Shown: piece after piece, positions 28,629-38,466 of the stretch
Position numbering within the stretch: position 1 is the stretch's first letter
Layout: each line of letters begins with the position of its first letter
Source of the DNA: CADCTQ01 sp963844325
Lineage (GTDB): Bacteria; Bacteroidota; Bacteroidia; Cytophagales; 172606-1
Length of the DNA: 64,000 bases
Direction: 5' to 3'
Assembly (NCBI GenBank): GCA_963844325.1
Contig: CAWJNV010000001.1
Location: 1,302,001-1,366,000 of the forward strand
Notes under the pieces: generated by a model
Database searches by the model: none
What the model saw: the letters and a program-made list of their open reading frames with translations, nothing else
Told to the model about the DNA's origin: nothing
Program-made: the position numbers and the translations under genes

Positions 28629-29936
28629 TCAGCTCTTAAATTCACCCACCGTATCCATCAATTGTTTACAGATTGACTCGGCAGTCAACATACCAGACTT
28701 GTAGGCCATATATTTATTCAAAAGTTGATCCCCAGTAATTAAGCAGAAGCTTCGTTGCTTGCAATAGGTAAGCATTTGATCGGGGAAATGCTTTTCGTTT
28801 CGCTCCACCACGGGCTTGTCTTTAAATGTATTCACCACCAAAATTCCTTTTGGCATTACTTGCTTATCGTAATAATACATATCAACCCATTTACCGAGTT
28901 GAGCGGCATATTCTTCTGCAGCACTTCCCTTCACGCCTTTACATTCAACGACGGCAGGAAGCGAGCCGTAATGAAGAATTATATCAGCTCTGCCTGGGTC
29001 TGGGACTTCTAATGCAAAACCAAGGTCACTAAATACCTTTGCGCAAGCAGCTTCCAACTCGTGCCCACTCCCCCAAAGAAATATTTTCATATTCTCGTAC
29101 TGCTGCAAGACAATCTCTTGCGTAACTATACTGTATTCGAGTGCCTGCTTCTGGCGGAGCAATTCATTCAACTCATGCTTTGCCTCCTGTTCACCGGCGA
29201 GTAAATGGTCCAGGCTCCACAGGGGAGGAGTTAGTTTACTAGATTTAGGTTTGGTGCAAGCTTTGGCAAGATCAAGCAGATGATGCAAAAATTCAGCCGT
29301 ATGCTCCTCGGCTTTTGTATCAGTTACCTTCCACTTAAATTGAGGCATAAGAAAAATGTAACCCCTATCCTTTTTGATTACCTGGCCGACTACGTGCTGT
29401 GATCCCTTTATGCGTAGCAAAGGAACGCCTTCTGCCTCCTTAATAACGGCCGCATATTTTAGAGACAAATGTCGATAGGGCAGCTCTGGCTTAAGCGGAA
29501 GGTTTTCCGCGTACTCTATATTTTCCCCCTCTTTTGCCACAAGGTTGCAGGGCTGCATAGCTAATAGGTGGAGCAGATTCCACTCCTTCCGGGCGGAACC
29601 AATGTAACCGGGACGCCCCACAGTTGCCCCTACGACGGGAGTTGGATGCACCTGCACAAACACGCTTTTTCCGTTGGAAATGAGTTCTTGCAGTTCTTCC
29701 TTTCGTTCATGAACCTGGTTGTTCAACTCTTCATACTTACCTTCGGGTAGGTAAGTTCGCAAACTTTGAGTGCTCTTGCGCTTATGCTTATTAACTTCGT
29801 ACATGCTTTCCTGAACATCCCAGAGTACTATATCTGCATCTAGTAAAGTCTTTGAGGAAAAAAATTTGATTGTCTCGAAAGGAGTGCTTATCGAACGAAA
29901 CAAAGAGTCCGATTCACCCAATACCACTATTCTCAT
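28629..29936 (-). CDS. Uncharacterised protein with C-terminal REase-like domain
   Basis: 435 residues. The N-terminal 90 residues begin with a short receiver-like pattern (MRIVVLGESD, then ADIVLWDVQES). A basic or helical middle follows, and near 292-340 a restriction-endonuclease fold: E in GHELEAACAKVF, then GRADIILHYGS and AVVECKG (D...ECK). It is wedged between a CopB remnant and a dead AraC-HMA gene, so it probably came in by an insertion that removed the N-terminal half of CopB. Function unknown; a DNA-targeting defence protein is a fair guess. Confidence 0.65.
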   Translation of the reverse strand: MRIVVLGESDSLFRSISTPFETIKFFSSKTLLDADIVLWDVQESMYEVNKHKRKSTQSLRTYLPEGKYEELNNQVHERKEELQELISNGKSVFVQVHPTPVVGATVGRPGYIGSARKEWNLLHLLAMQPCNLVAKEGENIEYAENLPLKPELPYRHLSLKYAAVIKEAEGVPLLRIKGSQHVVGQVIKKDRGYIFLMPQFKWKVTDTKAEEHTAEFLHHLLDLAKACTKPKSSKLTPPLWSLDHLLAGEQEAKHELNELLRQKQALEYSIVTQEIVLQQYENMKIFLWGSGHELEAACAKVFSDLGFALEVPDPGRADIILHYGSLPAVVECKGVKGSAAEEYAAQLGKWVDMYYYDKQVMPKGILVVNTFKDKPVVERNEKHFPDQMLTYCKQRSFCLITGDQLLNKYMAYKSGMLTAESICKQLMDTVGEFKS

Positions 29937-29979
29937 GAACTTTCAGCGTGTCTGTTATCTGTCTGACCGGGCTATGAAG

Positions 29980-30561
29980 CTACTCAATTTGATCGATAAA
30001 TTTCCGATCCTGAGAGTCAAGACTGTTTTTCCGGTATTGGGTAGGGGAACCCCTATGATTTGCTTGAATTGATAGAAGAAGTGGGTAATGCTGCTGTAGC
30101 CCGGTTTGTGGGCCAGGGTAATTAGCGTCAGTTCGTCGTAGGAAAGTAATTCTTTGGTCCGTTCCACTTTTTGTAAAATCCGAAGTATTTCTCTACGGCA
30201 AGTCTCATGTCAGCCGAAAACGCAACACTCCTGGGATGATAACCTTTGTGCAAAGCTGCCGCTAGGTATTCGGAAAAATTGCCTTTCAAATGCTCAATTG
30301 CTCCCGAGTAGATGAGTTCAATGACAATCGTTTTGATGTTCTCAACCAGAACCGCCTGCCGGTCCTCTAGTAACGCAAACCCTTCGCTTTCCAAAATCTT
30401 CTGAACAGCTACCCTGTCTATTCGGGTAGCCGGCCTTCTGACTACCACCTGCCCTAGCTGAATGGCGACTACCTCCAGACCTACCTTCTCCAGGTCTTCC
30501 CGTACCACTTTATGCAACGGAGACAGACCATATTCTTAATTTTGAGGACAGATGTTTCCAT
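29980..30561 (-). pseudogene. Third AraC-HMA regulator, several frameshifts
   Basis: It starts ETSVLKIKNMVCLRCIK, loses one base (next frame KVVREDLEKVGLEVVAIQ), shifts again near 30175 (AVEKYF then ILQKVERTKELLSYDEL), and once more near 30045 (FKQIIGV then TQYRKNSLDSQDRKF) before TAG at 29980. All the pieces match the two siblings at 23949 and 24570. At least three indels make expression of an intact regulator impossible. Confidence 0.8.
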
Positions 30562-30572
30562 ACTGATGTGCG

Positions 30573-31667
30573 TCACTGATAGCGGATAACAATGCCGTTG
30601 GGCTTCTGGCCCACTACCACATCCTTAAGCTTCTTTTTGGCTTGTACATCCAATACGGATACATTACCCGCTAACTGATTGGTGATGTATGCCTTCCCGT
30701 AATCCCGGGTGAAAACAACCGCATGGGCTCCCGGGCCGGTTGAGATACTGCCGTGATTCATCCAGGCTCCGTTCATGCGATTGAAGTAATGCACCTTTCC
30801 GTTGTCGGGATCAGTTACCCACAGTTCGGGTGACTCGCCGGGAAGGTAGGCGGCGTAAGCCGGAACGAAGCCCAGGTCAATGGTTTCTTCCACCCGCAGC
30901 GTAGCGGCATCAATCACGCTGATGCTTTTGCCTTCTTCGTTGTCCACGTACATCTTATTGTCGGCGCCCGGCCAGGCTCCTACCGGATCGTGCCCTACGG
31001 GCAGCGTGGCCTTTACGGCTTTAGTGACCGGATCAATGGCCATTACATTATCATCCATGCCATTGGCGACAAAGGCCATCTTCCCATCCGCCGAGAAGGT
31101 AATTTCGGCGGGTTGCCTGCCCACGGCTATCGTATTTTTGAGCGTGAGCGAGGCCGCGTCGTACACGAACACCTGGCCCTTGTCCTGCATCTGAGAAGTC
31201 CAGATTTCACCCCCGTCCGGCGAGTAGATGGCATTGTGATTGGGAACGGGTAGTTCCACTACTCTCGTGATTGCACCACTGGTGGCATTGACCACGGCTA
31301 CTTTACCCGGCATTCCTTCCATTCCGCCGGCGTGGCCGGCACTCAAGTCCATCCCCGGAGCGCCGATGGTCAGTTGATCCTTAGCGGCTGATAGGGCAAA
31401 ATGGTGCGGCCAGGCGATGTTTTCAGTCATGCTAGCGTGATCGGCACCGGCTGCTTTTCCCAGGGTGAACGTCTTTCGGACCGCGTCGCTGTTTGCATCG
31501 ATGACGGAAACCGTACTGCTTTCCCCGTTGACCACGTACACGGCATCAAAATTCACATCCCGGTATTCGTCCATATTCATCTTGTTGCAACTACTGGCAA
31601 TGCCAAGGAGGCTAAGCACTACCACGGTGGCTTTGGTAGCGGTTCTTAAAGAAGCTGTCGTTTTCAT
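30573..31667 (-). CDS. YVTN-type beta-propeller lipoprotein
   Basis: 364 residues. The signal ends in LLGIASSC, a lipobox, so it should be a lipid-anchored periplasmic or surface protein. YncE/YVTN repeats follow (VVNGESSTVSVIDANSDAV, VFVYDAASLTLKNTIAVG, AFVANGMDDNVMAIDP, KAYITNQLAGNVSVLDV). Proteins of this kind occur in metal-resistance clusters; a substrate or metal role is not proven. Same strand as the DUF3347 and Cus genes. Confidence 0.8.
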   Translation of the reverse strand: MKTTASLRTATKATVVVLSLLGIASSCNKMNMDEYRDVNFDAVYVVNGESSTVSVIDANSDAVRKTFTLGKAAGADHASMTENIAWPHHFALSAAKDQLTIGAPGMDLSAGHAGGMEGMPGKVAVVNATSGAITRVVELPVPNHNAIYSPDGGEIWTSQMQDKGQVFVYDAASLTLKNTIAVGRQPAEITFSADGKMAFVANGMDDNVMAIDPVTKAVKATLPVGHDPVGAWPGADNKMYVDNEEGKSISVIDAATLRVEETIDLGFVPAYAAYLPGESPELWVTDPDNGKVHYFNRMNGAWMNHGSISTGPGAHAVVFTRDYGKAYITNQLAGNVSVLDVQAKKKLKDVVVGQKPNGIVIRYQ

Positions 31668-31744
31668 TGGCGGTTGGTTCTAATACAGGGGAGTTTGGGG
31701 AAGGTCGGGCGCCAGTTACATCTTCCCGGCCTTCACCGTTTGGG

Positions 31745-32377
31745 TTATCTGGAAGCTAAAGTCTCTTTCGTTTCACCACATTTGAGCATCTTGTCCCCGA
31801 AATAGGGATTTTTGATCTCCGAGGTCTGGCTGATCCAGTTGCCGCCCTTGTCATTGTTGGCCATCGGGCAGTGCTGGTAGTACAGGGTCTGGTCGTTGGC
31901 GCCGAAGGCTTTGAGCAAGGAATAGGCACCCGTCGAAAGCATATCGAGTTGGCCCCGCTGGGCTTCCAGGTCACTCCCACCGGCAATGGCCCCGGCGTGC
32001 TGCCGGATCATGCCGGCATGCTGGTCGAAGAAGGTTTTCTGCTCCCCGGTAAGCGCCGAAGCGTCGGTTTTATCCAAAGCGGTGAGCAGGCCCTGAGCGG
32101 CCCCTTTCGCCTCGTCGGCTTTGGCGGCGACCAGCGCATCCTTCAGGTGGAGGTAGTGGTTGTACATTTCCGTCAGGGACGCTTTCATCGGGGCTCCGGC
32201 CTGGCCGTAATCGGGCACATCTACTGCGACAGCCTCTTTGGCTGACGCCCCTTCATGCCCCTGGTGATTCTCCGAGGCGGATTGATTGGTAGAGGAATCA
32301 CAAGCCGTGAAACCAACACTTGCTACTGCCAGCACTCCCGCTGCCAGTAGGATTCTGAAAGAATGAATGGTATGCAT
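31745..32377 (-). CDS. DUF3347 lipoprotein of the Cus cluster
   Basis: 210 residues. The lipobox VGFTAC places Cys at about residue 26. The DUF3347 domain spans about 65-160 (MYNHYLHLKDALVAAKADEAK, then MIRQHAGAI) and is followed by the conserved tail YYQHCPMANNDKGGNWIS and NPYFGDKMLKCGE. In Bacteroidota this domain accompanies CusB-type adaptors and is thought to bind Cu or Ag in the periplasm; the CPM and MLKC groups are likely ligands. Confidence 0.8.
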   Translation of the reverse strand: MHTIHSFRILLAAGVLAVASVGFTACDSSTNQSASENHQGHEGASAKEAVAVDVPDYGQAGAPMKASLTEMYNHYLHLKDALVAAKADEAKGAAQGLLTALDKTDASALTGEQKTFFDQHAGMIRQHAGAIAGGSDLEAQRGQLDMLSTGAYSLLKAFGANDQTLYYQHCPMANNDKGGNWISQTSEIKNPYFGDKMLKCGETKETLASR

Positions 32378-32416
32378 AAGAAAGTAGATTTTAGATGTGA
32401 AACGCGAGAGGGTGAC

Positions 32417-33643
32417 TTACATAGTTGTTTTGCTGTGGTCATGGGCAGCCATCGGGTCGGTTCCCTTTCTTAAGGTGTATTCGCTGTGCAACAGGTAGGC
32501 TCCGGCGGTTACGACCCGGTCCCCTTCGATCACCCCGCTCGTAATTTCTACCGTCCGGGCGGTTTCGGTGCCCGTCTGCACCATCGCCACGTCGAAGGTG
32601 CCTTCACCGGTCTGCTTCCAGACGTAGGCCCCTTTCGAATCCCGGAGCACCGCTTCGAGGGGAAGCGTGATGGTTGCGGTTTTGTTTTCCTTCAGGGAGA
32701 CGTTGGCCTGCATGCCGGGCAGCAAGCGGCCCTCCCGGTTGGGAATTTCGATGCGGGCCAGCACGATTTTGCTACCGGCTTCTACGGCCGGATTGAGGAA
32801 AGCCACCTTGCCGGGGTAGCTTCCCGGCAAGGTGGCTACCTCGACGGTAACGGGTGCTCCCGGCGCGACTTGTGCGGCCTCCCCGGCGTACAGTTGGGCT
32901 TCTACCCACAGGGTGGACAGATCGGCCAGGGTTAGAAGCGTATTACCTTCGCCCACGTACTGGCCTTCGGTAACGGCTATTTCCTGCACCACCCTCGAAA
33001 CGGGGCTGAAGAAAGTTACCGTCGGGCTCGGTTTCCCGGCCGCGGCCAGGCGTTTGAGCTGGGCCGGCGTCATGCCAAGTAACTCCAGTCGCTGGGCGGC
33101 GGCTTCCACCAGGCGGCTGTACCGGCCTTCGGGGTCGCCGAGTTCCCGCTTTTGGGCTAGGGCCAGCAGGTACTCGTTTTGCAGGGTTTGCAGGTTCTCG
33201 CTGTACACGTCAAACAGCGGGGCCCCTTTGCGGATGGTCTCGCCGGTCTGCCTCACGTAGAGTTTCTCCACCCGGCCCTGCACGCGGCTTGAGACCGTCT
33301 GGGTACCCGTCGGGTTCACGGCCAGCGTGCCGGTGAGCACCGTTTGCCGGGATTGCCCGCCCCGTCCTACCGTATCCACCTGGATATTGGCCAGTCGTAT
33401 CTGCTCGGGACTCAGCATCAGGGCGGTGGACTGTCCCGCGGAAGCATTTTTAGTCACTTTCACCAGGTCCATTTTGCAGATGGGGCACGTGCCCGGCTCC
33501 TGTTCCACAATTTGGGGGTGCATCGAGCAGGTATAGTAGGAATTCGCCTCCTCGGCTGCGGCATGGTCTTCGTGCCCTGACCCGCAAGCCGCCGTACCGA
33601 GCAGGAGCAGTAGGCTCAAAAGTATTATCGGTATATTTTTCAT
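32417..33643 (-). CDS. cusB: CusB-type RND periplasmic adaptor, one metal-binding motif
   Basis: 408 residues. Lipoprotein signal (LLGTAAC, Cys 20), then a heavy-metal-binding domain at about 36-62 (YYTCSMHPQIVEQEPGTCPICKMD), then the HlyD/CusB fold: barrel-sandwich (VSSRVQGRVEKLYVRQTGE), alpha-hairpin and beta-barrel (YVGEGNTLLTLADLSTLWVEA). It should join CusA to CusC across the periplasm. It is the second adaptor in the cluster, downstream of the three-motif one. The gap of 33 bp between them indicates one operon. Confidence 0.85.
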   Translation of the reverse strand: MKNIPIILLSLLLLLGTAACGSGHEDHAAAEEANSYYTCSMHPQIVEQEPGTCPICKMDLVKVTKNASAGQSTALMLSPEQIRLANIQVDTVGRGGQSRQTVLTGTLAVNPTGTQTVSSRVQGRVEKLYVRQTGETIRKGAPLFDVYSENLQTLQNEYLLALAQKRELGDPEGRYSRLVEAAAQRLELLGMTPAQLKRLAAAGKPSPTVTFFSPVSRVVQEIAVTEGQYVGEGNTLLTLADLSTLWVEAQLYAGEAAQVAPGAPVTVEVATLPGSYPGKVAFLNPAVEAGSKIVLARIEIPNREGRLLPGMQANVSLKENKTATITLPLEAVLRDSKGAYVWKQTGEGTFDVAMVQTGTETARTVEITSGVIEGDRVVTAGAYLLHSEYTLRKGTDPMAAHDHSKTTM

Positions 33644-33676
33644 CGTCTTATGTCTTTCGTTTAACCTCTTTTCCCT

Positions 33677-35320
33677 TTAATCCTGCCGGGCATCAACCCG
33701 TACAAAGGCTTCGTTATCGATCAGGTACTGGGCGTTGCGGGCTACGGCATCCCCGGCGGTGAGACCCTTCAACACCTCGATCCATTCCCCGTTCTGTAAG
33801 CCCGCTTGGATCGCTACGGGTGCCAGGCTGTTGCCCCTCCGCACGAAAGCCACCTGCCGGTTACCAAGGTCCAGGACCGCTTCCCGAGGCAGCCACAGAC
33901 CTGAATTTGACTTTACCGCTAACTTGCCCGTCAGCAGCATGCCACTCCGTAGCTGGCCGTTCGGATTAGAGAGGGGCACCCTGACGGTAGCCGTATTCTG
34001 ACCATTCCGGTAGAAGGGCTCCACCAGCCCAACCGTACCATGCAGGGGGTCGCCCGGGGTGTTTTCGGGAAGAACCTGGATGGGCTGTCCTTTCTTAATG
34101 CTTCCGGCAGTCCCTGCGTACACCTGGAACACGGCCCATACTTGATCCGTATTTACGACCCGGAATACGGGTTGTCCCGCCGTTACGTACGCTCCTTCGG
34201 TCACCGTAAGGGTACTGCCGGCTTGTGAACCAGCAGGAATTGGAGGTGCGGTCGCCGCAGGGGCGGCGTTCATGCCGCCCATGGCCCCTCCGCCACCCAT
34301 GCCGCCGACACCCGGTGCGGGGGATGCCACCGCCGTGCCAGCCGCGTTACCGGCAGCTGGCAGGTTCTCCACTACGTAACCATTGTAGGGACTGTACACG
34401 GCCACTTTGTACTGCGGCTTACGGGTAGCGACTACCCCTTTAATCTGCCCGGGGGAAAGCCCCAAAAGGCTCAGTTTGCGTTTTGCCCCTTCGATCAGGT
34501 TGGTATTTTCCGCATCCCGCGTGAGCAGAAAGATGAGTTCCTGCTGGGCTTCCACGAGCTGCGGGCTGTACACCTCCAGCAGTTTCTGCCCCTTGGTGAC
34601 GGGCTGGTAGTTGTAGCGGACGTAGAGTTTTTCGATCCGGCCACTAAACCGGGAAGCTACCGCGTTGATTCGGCGGGTGTCGTACTCGACCGTTCCGGGC
34701 AGTTCCACCGTCATTTCTCTGGCGGCTTGCTCCGGATGCACCGTTTCTATCGAAGACACAACGGCCTGGTTGACGGGCCTGAGCAAGTCGCCCAGCTCCG
34801 TTGCTACCGAGTCACTTCCGCCGGCGCCTCCCTGTTTCACCAGGTCCATCCCGCAAATCGGGCAACTGCCGGGCTTATCCTGCTTGACGCCCGGGTGCAT
34901 TGGGCAGGTATACACAGCTTCTTCCCCGTGTTGATGTTCCGCGGAAGCGGCTTTAGCCGATGCGTCCGAAGTGTTTTCCCGCTTCACCAAGTCCATCTTG
35001 CATTTAGGGCAAGTACCAGGCTCATTCTGTACTACCTCAGAGTGCATGGGACAGGTATACACTTCCCCTTCAGCGTGCTGGTGATTACCTGCAGAGGAAT
35101 TTGTCGCCGCAGGGGCAGCTTCCTTTCTGACCAGGTCCATCTTGCATTTGGGACAAGTACCAGGTCCTTTCTGCACTACCTCGGGGTGCATGGGACAGGT
35201 GTATACTTCTCCCTCAGGGTGCCCTTGGGAGTCGCCTTTTGTACAGCCTGCCACCAGCAATAACAGTGGCAGAGCCAGTAGCAACCACCAGGTACGGTTA
35301 TTTCTCCAGTTCTCTTTCAT
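33677..35320 (-). CDS. cusB: CusB-type RND periplasmic adaptor with three metal-binding motifs
   Basis: 547 residues. Lipobox LLVAGC (Cys 26). Three near-identical CPMHP...CPKCKMD units lie at about 40-64, 88-112 and 137-161, then the membrane-fusion core (SRFSGRIEKLYVRYNYQPV) with a Gly/Met-rich insert near 320-350 (GVGGMGGGGAMGGMNA). The array may raise metal-capture capacity. The start overlaps the last codons of cusC by 23 bp, so it is translationally coupled to it. Confidence 0.85.
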   Translation of the reverse strand: MKENWRNNRTWWLLLALPLLLLVAGCTKGDSQGHPEGEVYTCPMHPEVVQKGPGTCPKCKMDLVRKEAAPAATNSSAGNHQHAEGEVYTCPMHSEVVQNEPGTCPKCKMDLVKRENTSDASAKAASAEHQHGEEAVYTCPMHPGVKQDKPGSCPICGMDLVKQGGAGGSDSVATELGDLLRPVNQAVVSSIETVHPEQAAREMTVELPGTVEYDTRRINAVASRFSGRIEKLYVRYNYQPVTKGQKLLEVYSPQLVEAQQELIFLLTRDAENTNLIEGAKRKLSLLGLSPGQIKGVVATRKPQYKVAVYSPYNGYVVENLPAAGNAAGTAVASPAPGVGGMGGGGAMGGMNAAPAATAPPIPAGSQAGSTLTVTEGAYVTAGQPVFRVVNTDQVWAVFQVYAGTAGSIKKGQPIQVLPENTPGDPLHGTVGLVEPFYRNGQNTATVRVPLSNPNGQLRSGMLLTGKLAVKSNSGLWLPREAVLDLGNRQVAFVRRGNSLAPVAIQAGLQNGEWIEVLKGLTAGDAVARNAQYLIDNEAFVRVDARQD

Positions 35321-36569
35321 AGGTTACTTGCATTTGAAGGAGTTCGTTTAACGTATCCAGGTACTGCATCTGGGTCATGTTGAGGGTTTCCCAGGCGTTG
35401 ATCACCAGGGGCAGTTCAGCCGTGTTCTGTTCATAAGCCTGGAGGGTAACCTGGTAATTCTTGCGGAGGGCCGGCAGAATCCGGTCCTGGTAATTCCCGA
35501 TTTGCTGCCCCTTGGTCTCGATTTCCGCCTGCATGGAAGCAATCATTCCGGTCGCCTCGTTAAGGATTGCCTGCCGCTCCCGCCGCATGGCCTCGATCTC
35601 GTAATTCATTGCTTTTACATTGGACTTGGTCATTTTAGCGGCCCAGGGAGCGAAAGGAATGGTCATCATACCCATTACGGTGTATTGGTTGGGCATGGAA
35701 CCGATGCTGCTCATGTGCTCGTAGCGAATCCCGAAGTCGGGCTTGAGCATGCTCTTTTCCTGGCGCTGGCCCAGTTGCATCACCCGGATGGTCTGGTCAA
35801 CGCTGCGGATATCACTCCGGTCAGCGGCAAGTGTTGCCGTGTCCAGCCGGGTGATTACCTGCCGGTTTAGGTTCAAGGTAGTATCCACGAGGAAGGCATT
35901 ATCCTTGGGTAAATTCATGAGTGTATTTAAGCCAATTCTTTTCTGGCGGATCTGACTCTCAACCATCAGTTGCTCATTGGCTAACTGGCCCAGTTTGGCC
36001 TGGGCATCGTAGATGCTGTTGAGCTTGCTCTGATTATAAGGGTAGCGTACCTCTGCCAGCTTGATCATAAAGCGGATGATCTCTTCATTCTCCCGCAGCA
36101 CGGCCTGCCGCTTTTCCAGCACTACCCAGTCATAATAGAGCCTCTTCGCCTGCGCCCGGAGCTGATTGAACTGAACTTGTTGGTTGCTTCGCTCCACCGA
36201 GGATTGTGCCCGTAGATACTCCCGCTGAGCACGTTGCTTGGCGGGGTTGGGAATCATCTGCTCCACGGAAAACATGACCGATCCTAAGTCCTCCCCCCCA
36301 GTCATCTCGTCGGCCATCCGCTTGTCGTAAGGGGCCATCCACAGACCGGCTCCTACCTGCGGCGCCATCCAACTGGAAGCTCCCTGCACGTACGCCTCCT
36401 TGGCGCGTACCCGGTAATCGTACTGCCCCAGCATCGGATTCTGCTGGCGGATCGTGGCAAGCACGGAATCCAGCGGCATCACCTGCGCCTGACTTTCGGG
36501 CAGCAGCCCGACGAGGGCCAGCAGCAGGGCGTATCGTATATTTTGGGTGATTATGGTCTTGACTCTCAT
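35298..36569 (-). CDS. cusC: CusC-like outer-membrane efflux protein (TolC family)
   Basis: 423 residues with a Sec signal (LLALVGLLPESQAQ). Two outer-membrane efflux protein halves are visible (LDSVLATIRQQNP, LKPDFGIRYEHM) with long helical hairpins rich in Gln and Ala. It forms the outer-membrane exit duct with CusA and CusB. The gene begins 4 bp after the end of the CusA C-terminal frame and overlaps the next adaptor. No lipobox, unlike E. coli CusC. Confidence 0.85.
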   Translation of the reverse strand: MRVKTIITQNIRYALLLALVGLLPESQAQVMPLDSVLATIRQQNPMLGQYDYRVRAKEAYVQGASSWMAPQVGAGLWMAPYDKRMADEMTGGEDLGSVMFSVEQMIPNPAKQRAQREYLRAQSSVERSNQQVQFNQLRAQAKRLYYDWVVLEKRQAVLRENEEIIRFMIKLAEVRYPYNQSKLNSIYDAQAKLGQLANEQLMVESQIRQKRIGLNTLMNLPKDNAFLVDTTLNLNRQVITRLDTATLAADRSDIRSVDQTIRVMQLGQRQEKSMLKPDFGIRYEHMSSIGSMPNQYTVMGMMTIPFAPWAAKMTKSNVKAMNYEIEAMRRERQAILNEATGMIASMQAEIETKGQQIGNYQDRILPALRKNYQVTLQAYEQNTAELPLVINAWETLNMTQMQYLDTLNELLQMQVTYERELEK

Positions 36570-36573
36570 AGCG

Positions 36574-38466
36574 TTATTCTTTTACATCGAGCACTTCGAT
36601 CTGTCCGTGCTTTTTAAGTTCACGCTCCTTGGTCATCTCAAAGATCACCGGGGTTACCAGCAGCACGTAGATGGAGGAGGTAATCACGCCCCCAATCAGG
36701 GGAATGGTAATAGGCAGCATTACGTCGGCCCCGGCACCGGTCGCCCACAGCACCGGAATGAGACCGAACAGGGACACCGATACGGTCATCAGCTTAGGCC
36801 GAAGGCGCTTTACCGAACCTTCGATCACGTATTCCCGGATGTCGGCATTGGTGATGGCTCCGGGCGTATTGCCTTTGCGGGCCACCAGCCGGCTCATGGC
36901 TTCGTTGAGGTAGATGGTCATGAGCATGGCCGTTTCAATGGCTACCCCGAAGAGAGCGATAAAACCCACGGCAACGGCTACCGACAAGTTCACGCCGTAG
37001 AAGTACACCATGAACACCCCGCCGATGAGGGCGAAGGGAACGGTAATCATCGTCACTAGGGCTTCTTTGATGGAATGGTAGGTAAAGTAGAGCACCCCGA
37101 AAATGATCACAATGACAATGGGAATGATCAGCGTAAGGGTACGGTTGGCCCGAATCTGGTTTTCGTACTGGCCGCTCCACTCCACGTAGTAGCCGTTGGG
37201 CAGGCGCTGCGTGAGCCCTTCCAGGCGCTGCATGGCATCCTGCACCGTGGAGCCCAGGTCCCGTTCCCGGACGTTGAAGAGCACCGCCCCCCGGAGCATG
37301 GCGTTTTCTGAACTGATCATGGGCGGGCCTTCGCTGAACTTTACTTCGGCTACCGACGAAAGCGGTACTACGCCGAAGGAAGCCGTCTGGATCGGAATGC
37401 GGCGAATGGCATCGAGGCTGTTGCGGTAATCCTGCGCTAGCCTCACGTTGATGCTGAAGCGTCTCCGGCCCTCAATGGTACTTGAGACCGGGGTTCCGCC
37501 AATGGCCGATTCCACTACCTGATTTACTTCGTCTACGCTCAGACCGTAGCGGCCGAGTTGGTCGCGGTTCACGTCAATCTCCAGGTACTTGCCGCCGGTA
37601 ATGGGCTCCACGTATAAATCCTTAATTCCCTCCACGCCCTGCAACGCCTGCCGGATCTGATTGGAAAACTGGTAGATGCTATCCAGTTGCTGGCCGTATA
37701 CCTTCACCCCAACGTCCGTACGGATGCCGGTAGAAAGCATGTTGATCCGGTTAATGATGGGCTGGGTCCAGCCGTTGACCACGCCCGGGATTTGCAGCTT
37801 GCCGTCCAGTTCAGCGATGATGTCTGACTTGGTCATTCCCTCCCGCCAATCCTTGCGCGGCTTGAGCAGGATGATAGTTTCGATCATGCTCACCGGGGAG
37901 TTATCCGTGGCCGTAACCGCCCGGCCGGCCTTGCCCAGCACGCTTTCCACTTCGGGTACACTTTTAATGATCTTGTCCTGCACCTGCAGAATGCGCTTCA
38001 CCTCCGAGTTGGACACGTCGGGCAGGGTCACGGGCATGAACAGGATCGAACCTTCGTCGAGCGGCGGCATGAATTCGGTGCCCAGCCGGGTGAGCATCAA
38101 TCCGCCTACGGCCAGCGCCAGGATGTTAAGGCCAATGGTGGTCTTGCGCCAGCGGAGGCACCAGGACAATACCGGCAGGTAGAGCTTCTCCAGAAACCGA
38201 GTGATGGGGTTGGCGCTTTCGGGTTTGAGCTTTCCTTTGAGCAGAAACGAGATCAGTACCGGCGTGAGGGTGATGGCCAGGATCGCGTCCACGATCAGGA
38301 TGAACGTCTTCGTCCAGGCCAGCGGGCTGAACAGCTTGCCCTCCTGCCCGGTGAGTAGAAACACGGGCAGAAACGAAGCAATCACAATGATCGTACTGAA
38401 AAACACCCCCGGGCCAACCTGCCAGGCGGAGCGTTCTATGATTTTAATTCTTTCTTTGTAGTCCAT
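36574..38466 (-). CDS. cusA: CusA-like RND pump, C-terminal part
   Basis: 630 residues starting DYKERIKIIERSAWQVG, in a loop that in intact CusA/HME pumps lies inside the protein. It covers helices 5-12 and the second periplasmic half (ITRFLEKLYLPVLSWCL, TELMPPLDEGSILFMP-like EFMPPLDEGSILFMP, and the last helices VMLPITIPLIGGVITS). The N-terminal half is the next frame upstream (38444-39811), overlapping by 23 bp in another frame. So this is either a frameshifted cusA or a real split gene; the Met at 38466 could serve as a restart. Confidence 0.85.
   Translation of the reverse strand: MDYKERIKIIERSAWQVGPGVFFSTIIVIASFLPVFLLTGQEGKLFSPLAWTKTFILIVDAILAITLTPVLISFLLKGKLKPESANPITRFLEKLYLPVLSWCLRWRKTTIGLNILALAVGGLMLTRLGTEFMPPLDEGSILFMPVTLPDVSNSEVKRILQVQDKIIKSVPEVESVLGKAGRAVTATDNSPVSMIETIILLKPRKDWREGMTKSDIIAELDGKLQIPGVVNGWTQPIINRINMLSTGIRTDVGVKVYGQQLDSIYQFSNQIRQALQGVEGIKDLYVEPITGGKYLEIDVNRDQLGRYGLSVDEVNQVVESAIGGTPVSSTIEGRRRFSINVRLAQDYRNSLDAIRRIPIQTASFGVVPLSSVAEVKFSEGPPMISSENAMLRGAVLFNVRERDLGSTVQDAMQRLEGLTQRLPNGYYVEWSGQYENQIRANRTLTLIIPIVIVIIFGVLYFTYHSIKEALVTMITVPFALIGGVFMVYFYGVNLSVAVAVGFIALFGVAIETAMLMTIYLNEAMSRLVARKGNTPGAITNADIREYVIEGSVKRLRPKLMTVSVSLFGLIPVLWATGAGADVMLPITIPLIGGVITSSIYVLLVTPVIFEMTKERELKKHGQIEVLDVKE

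Noticed and set aside
38444..38466. Programmed ribosomal frameshift in cusA
   Set aside because: No clear slippery heptamer with a downstream structure; a simple indel or restart is the simpler reading.
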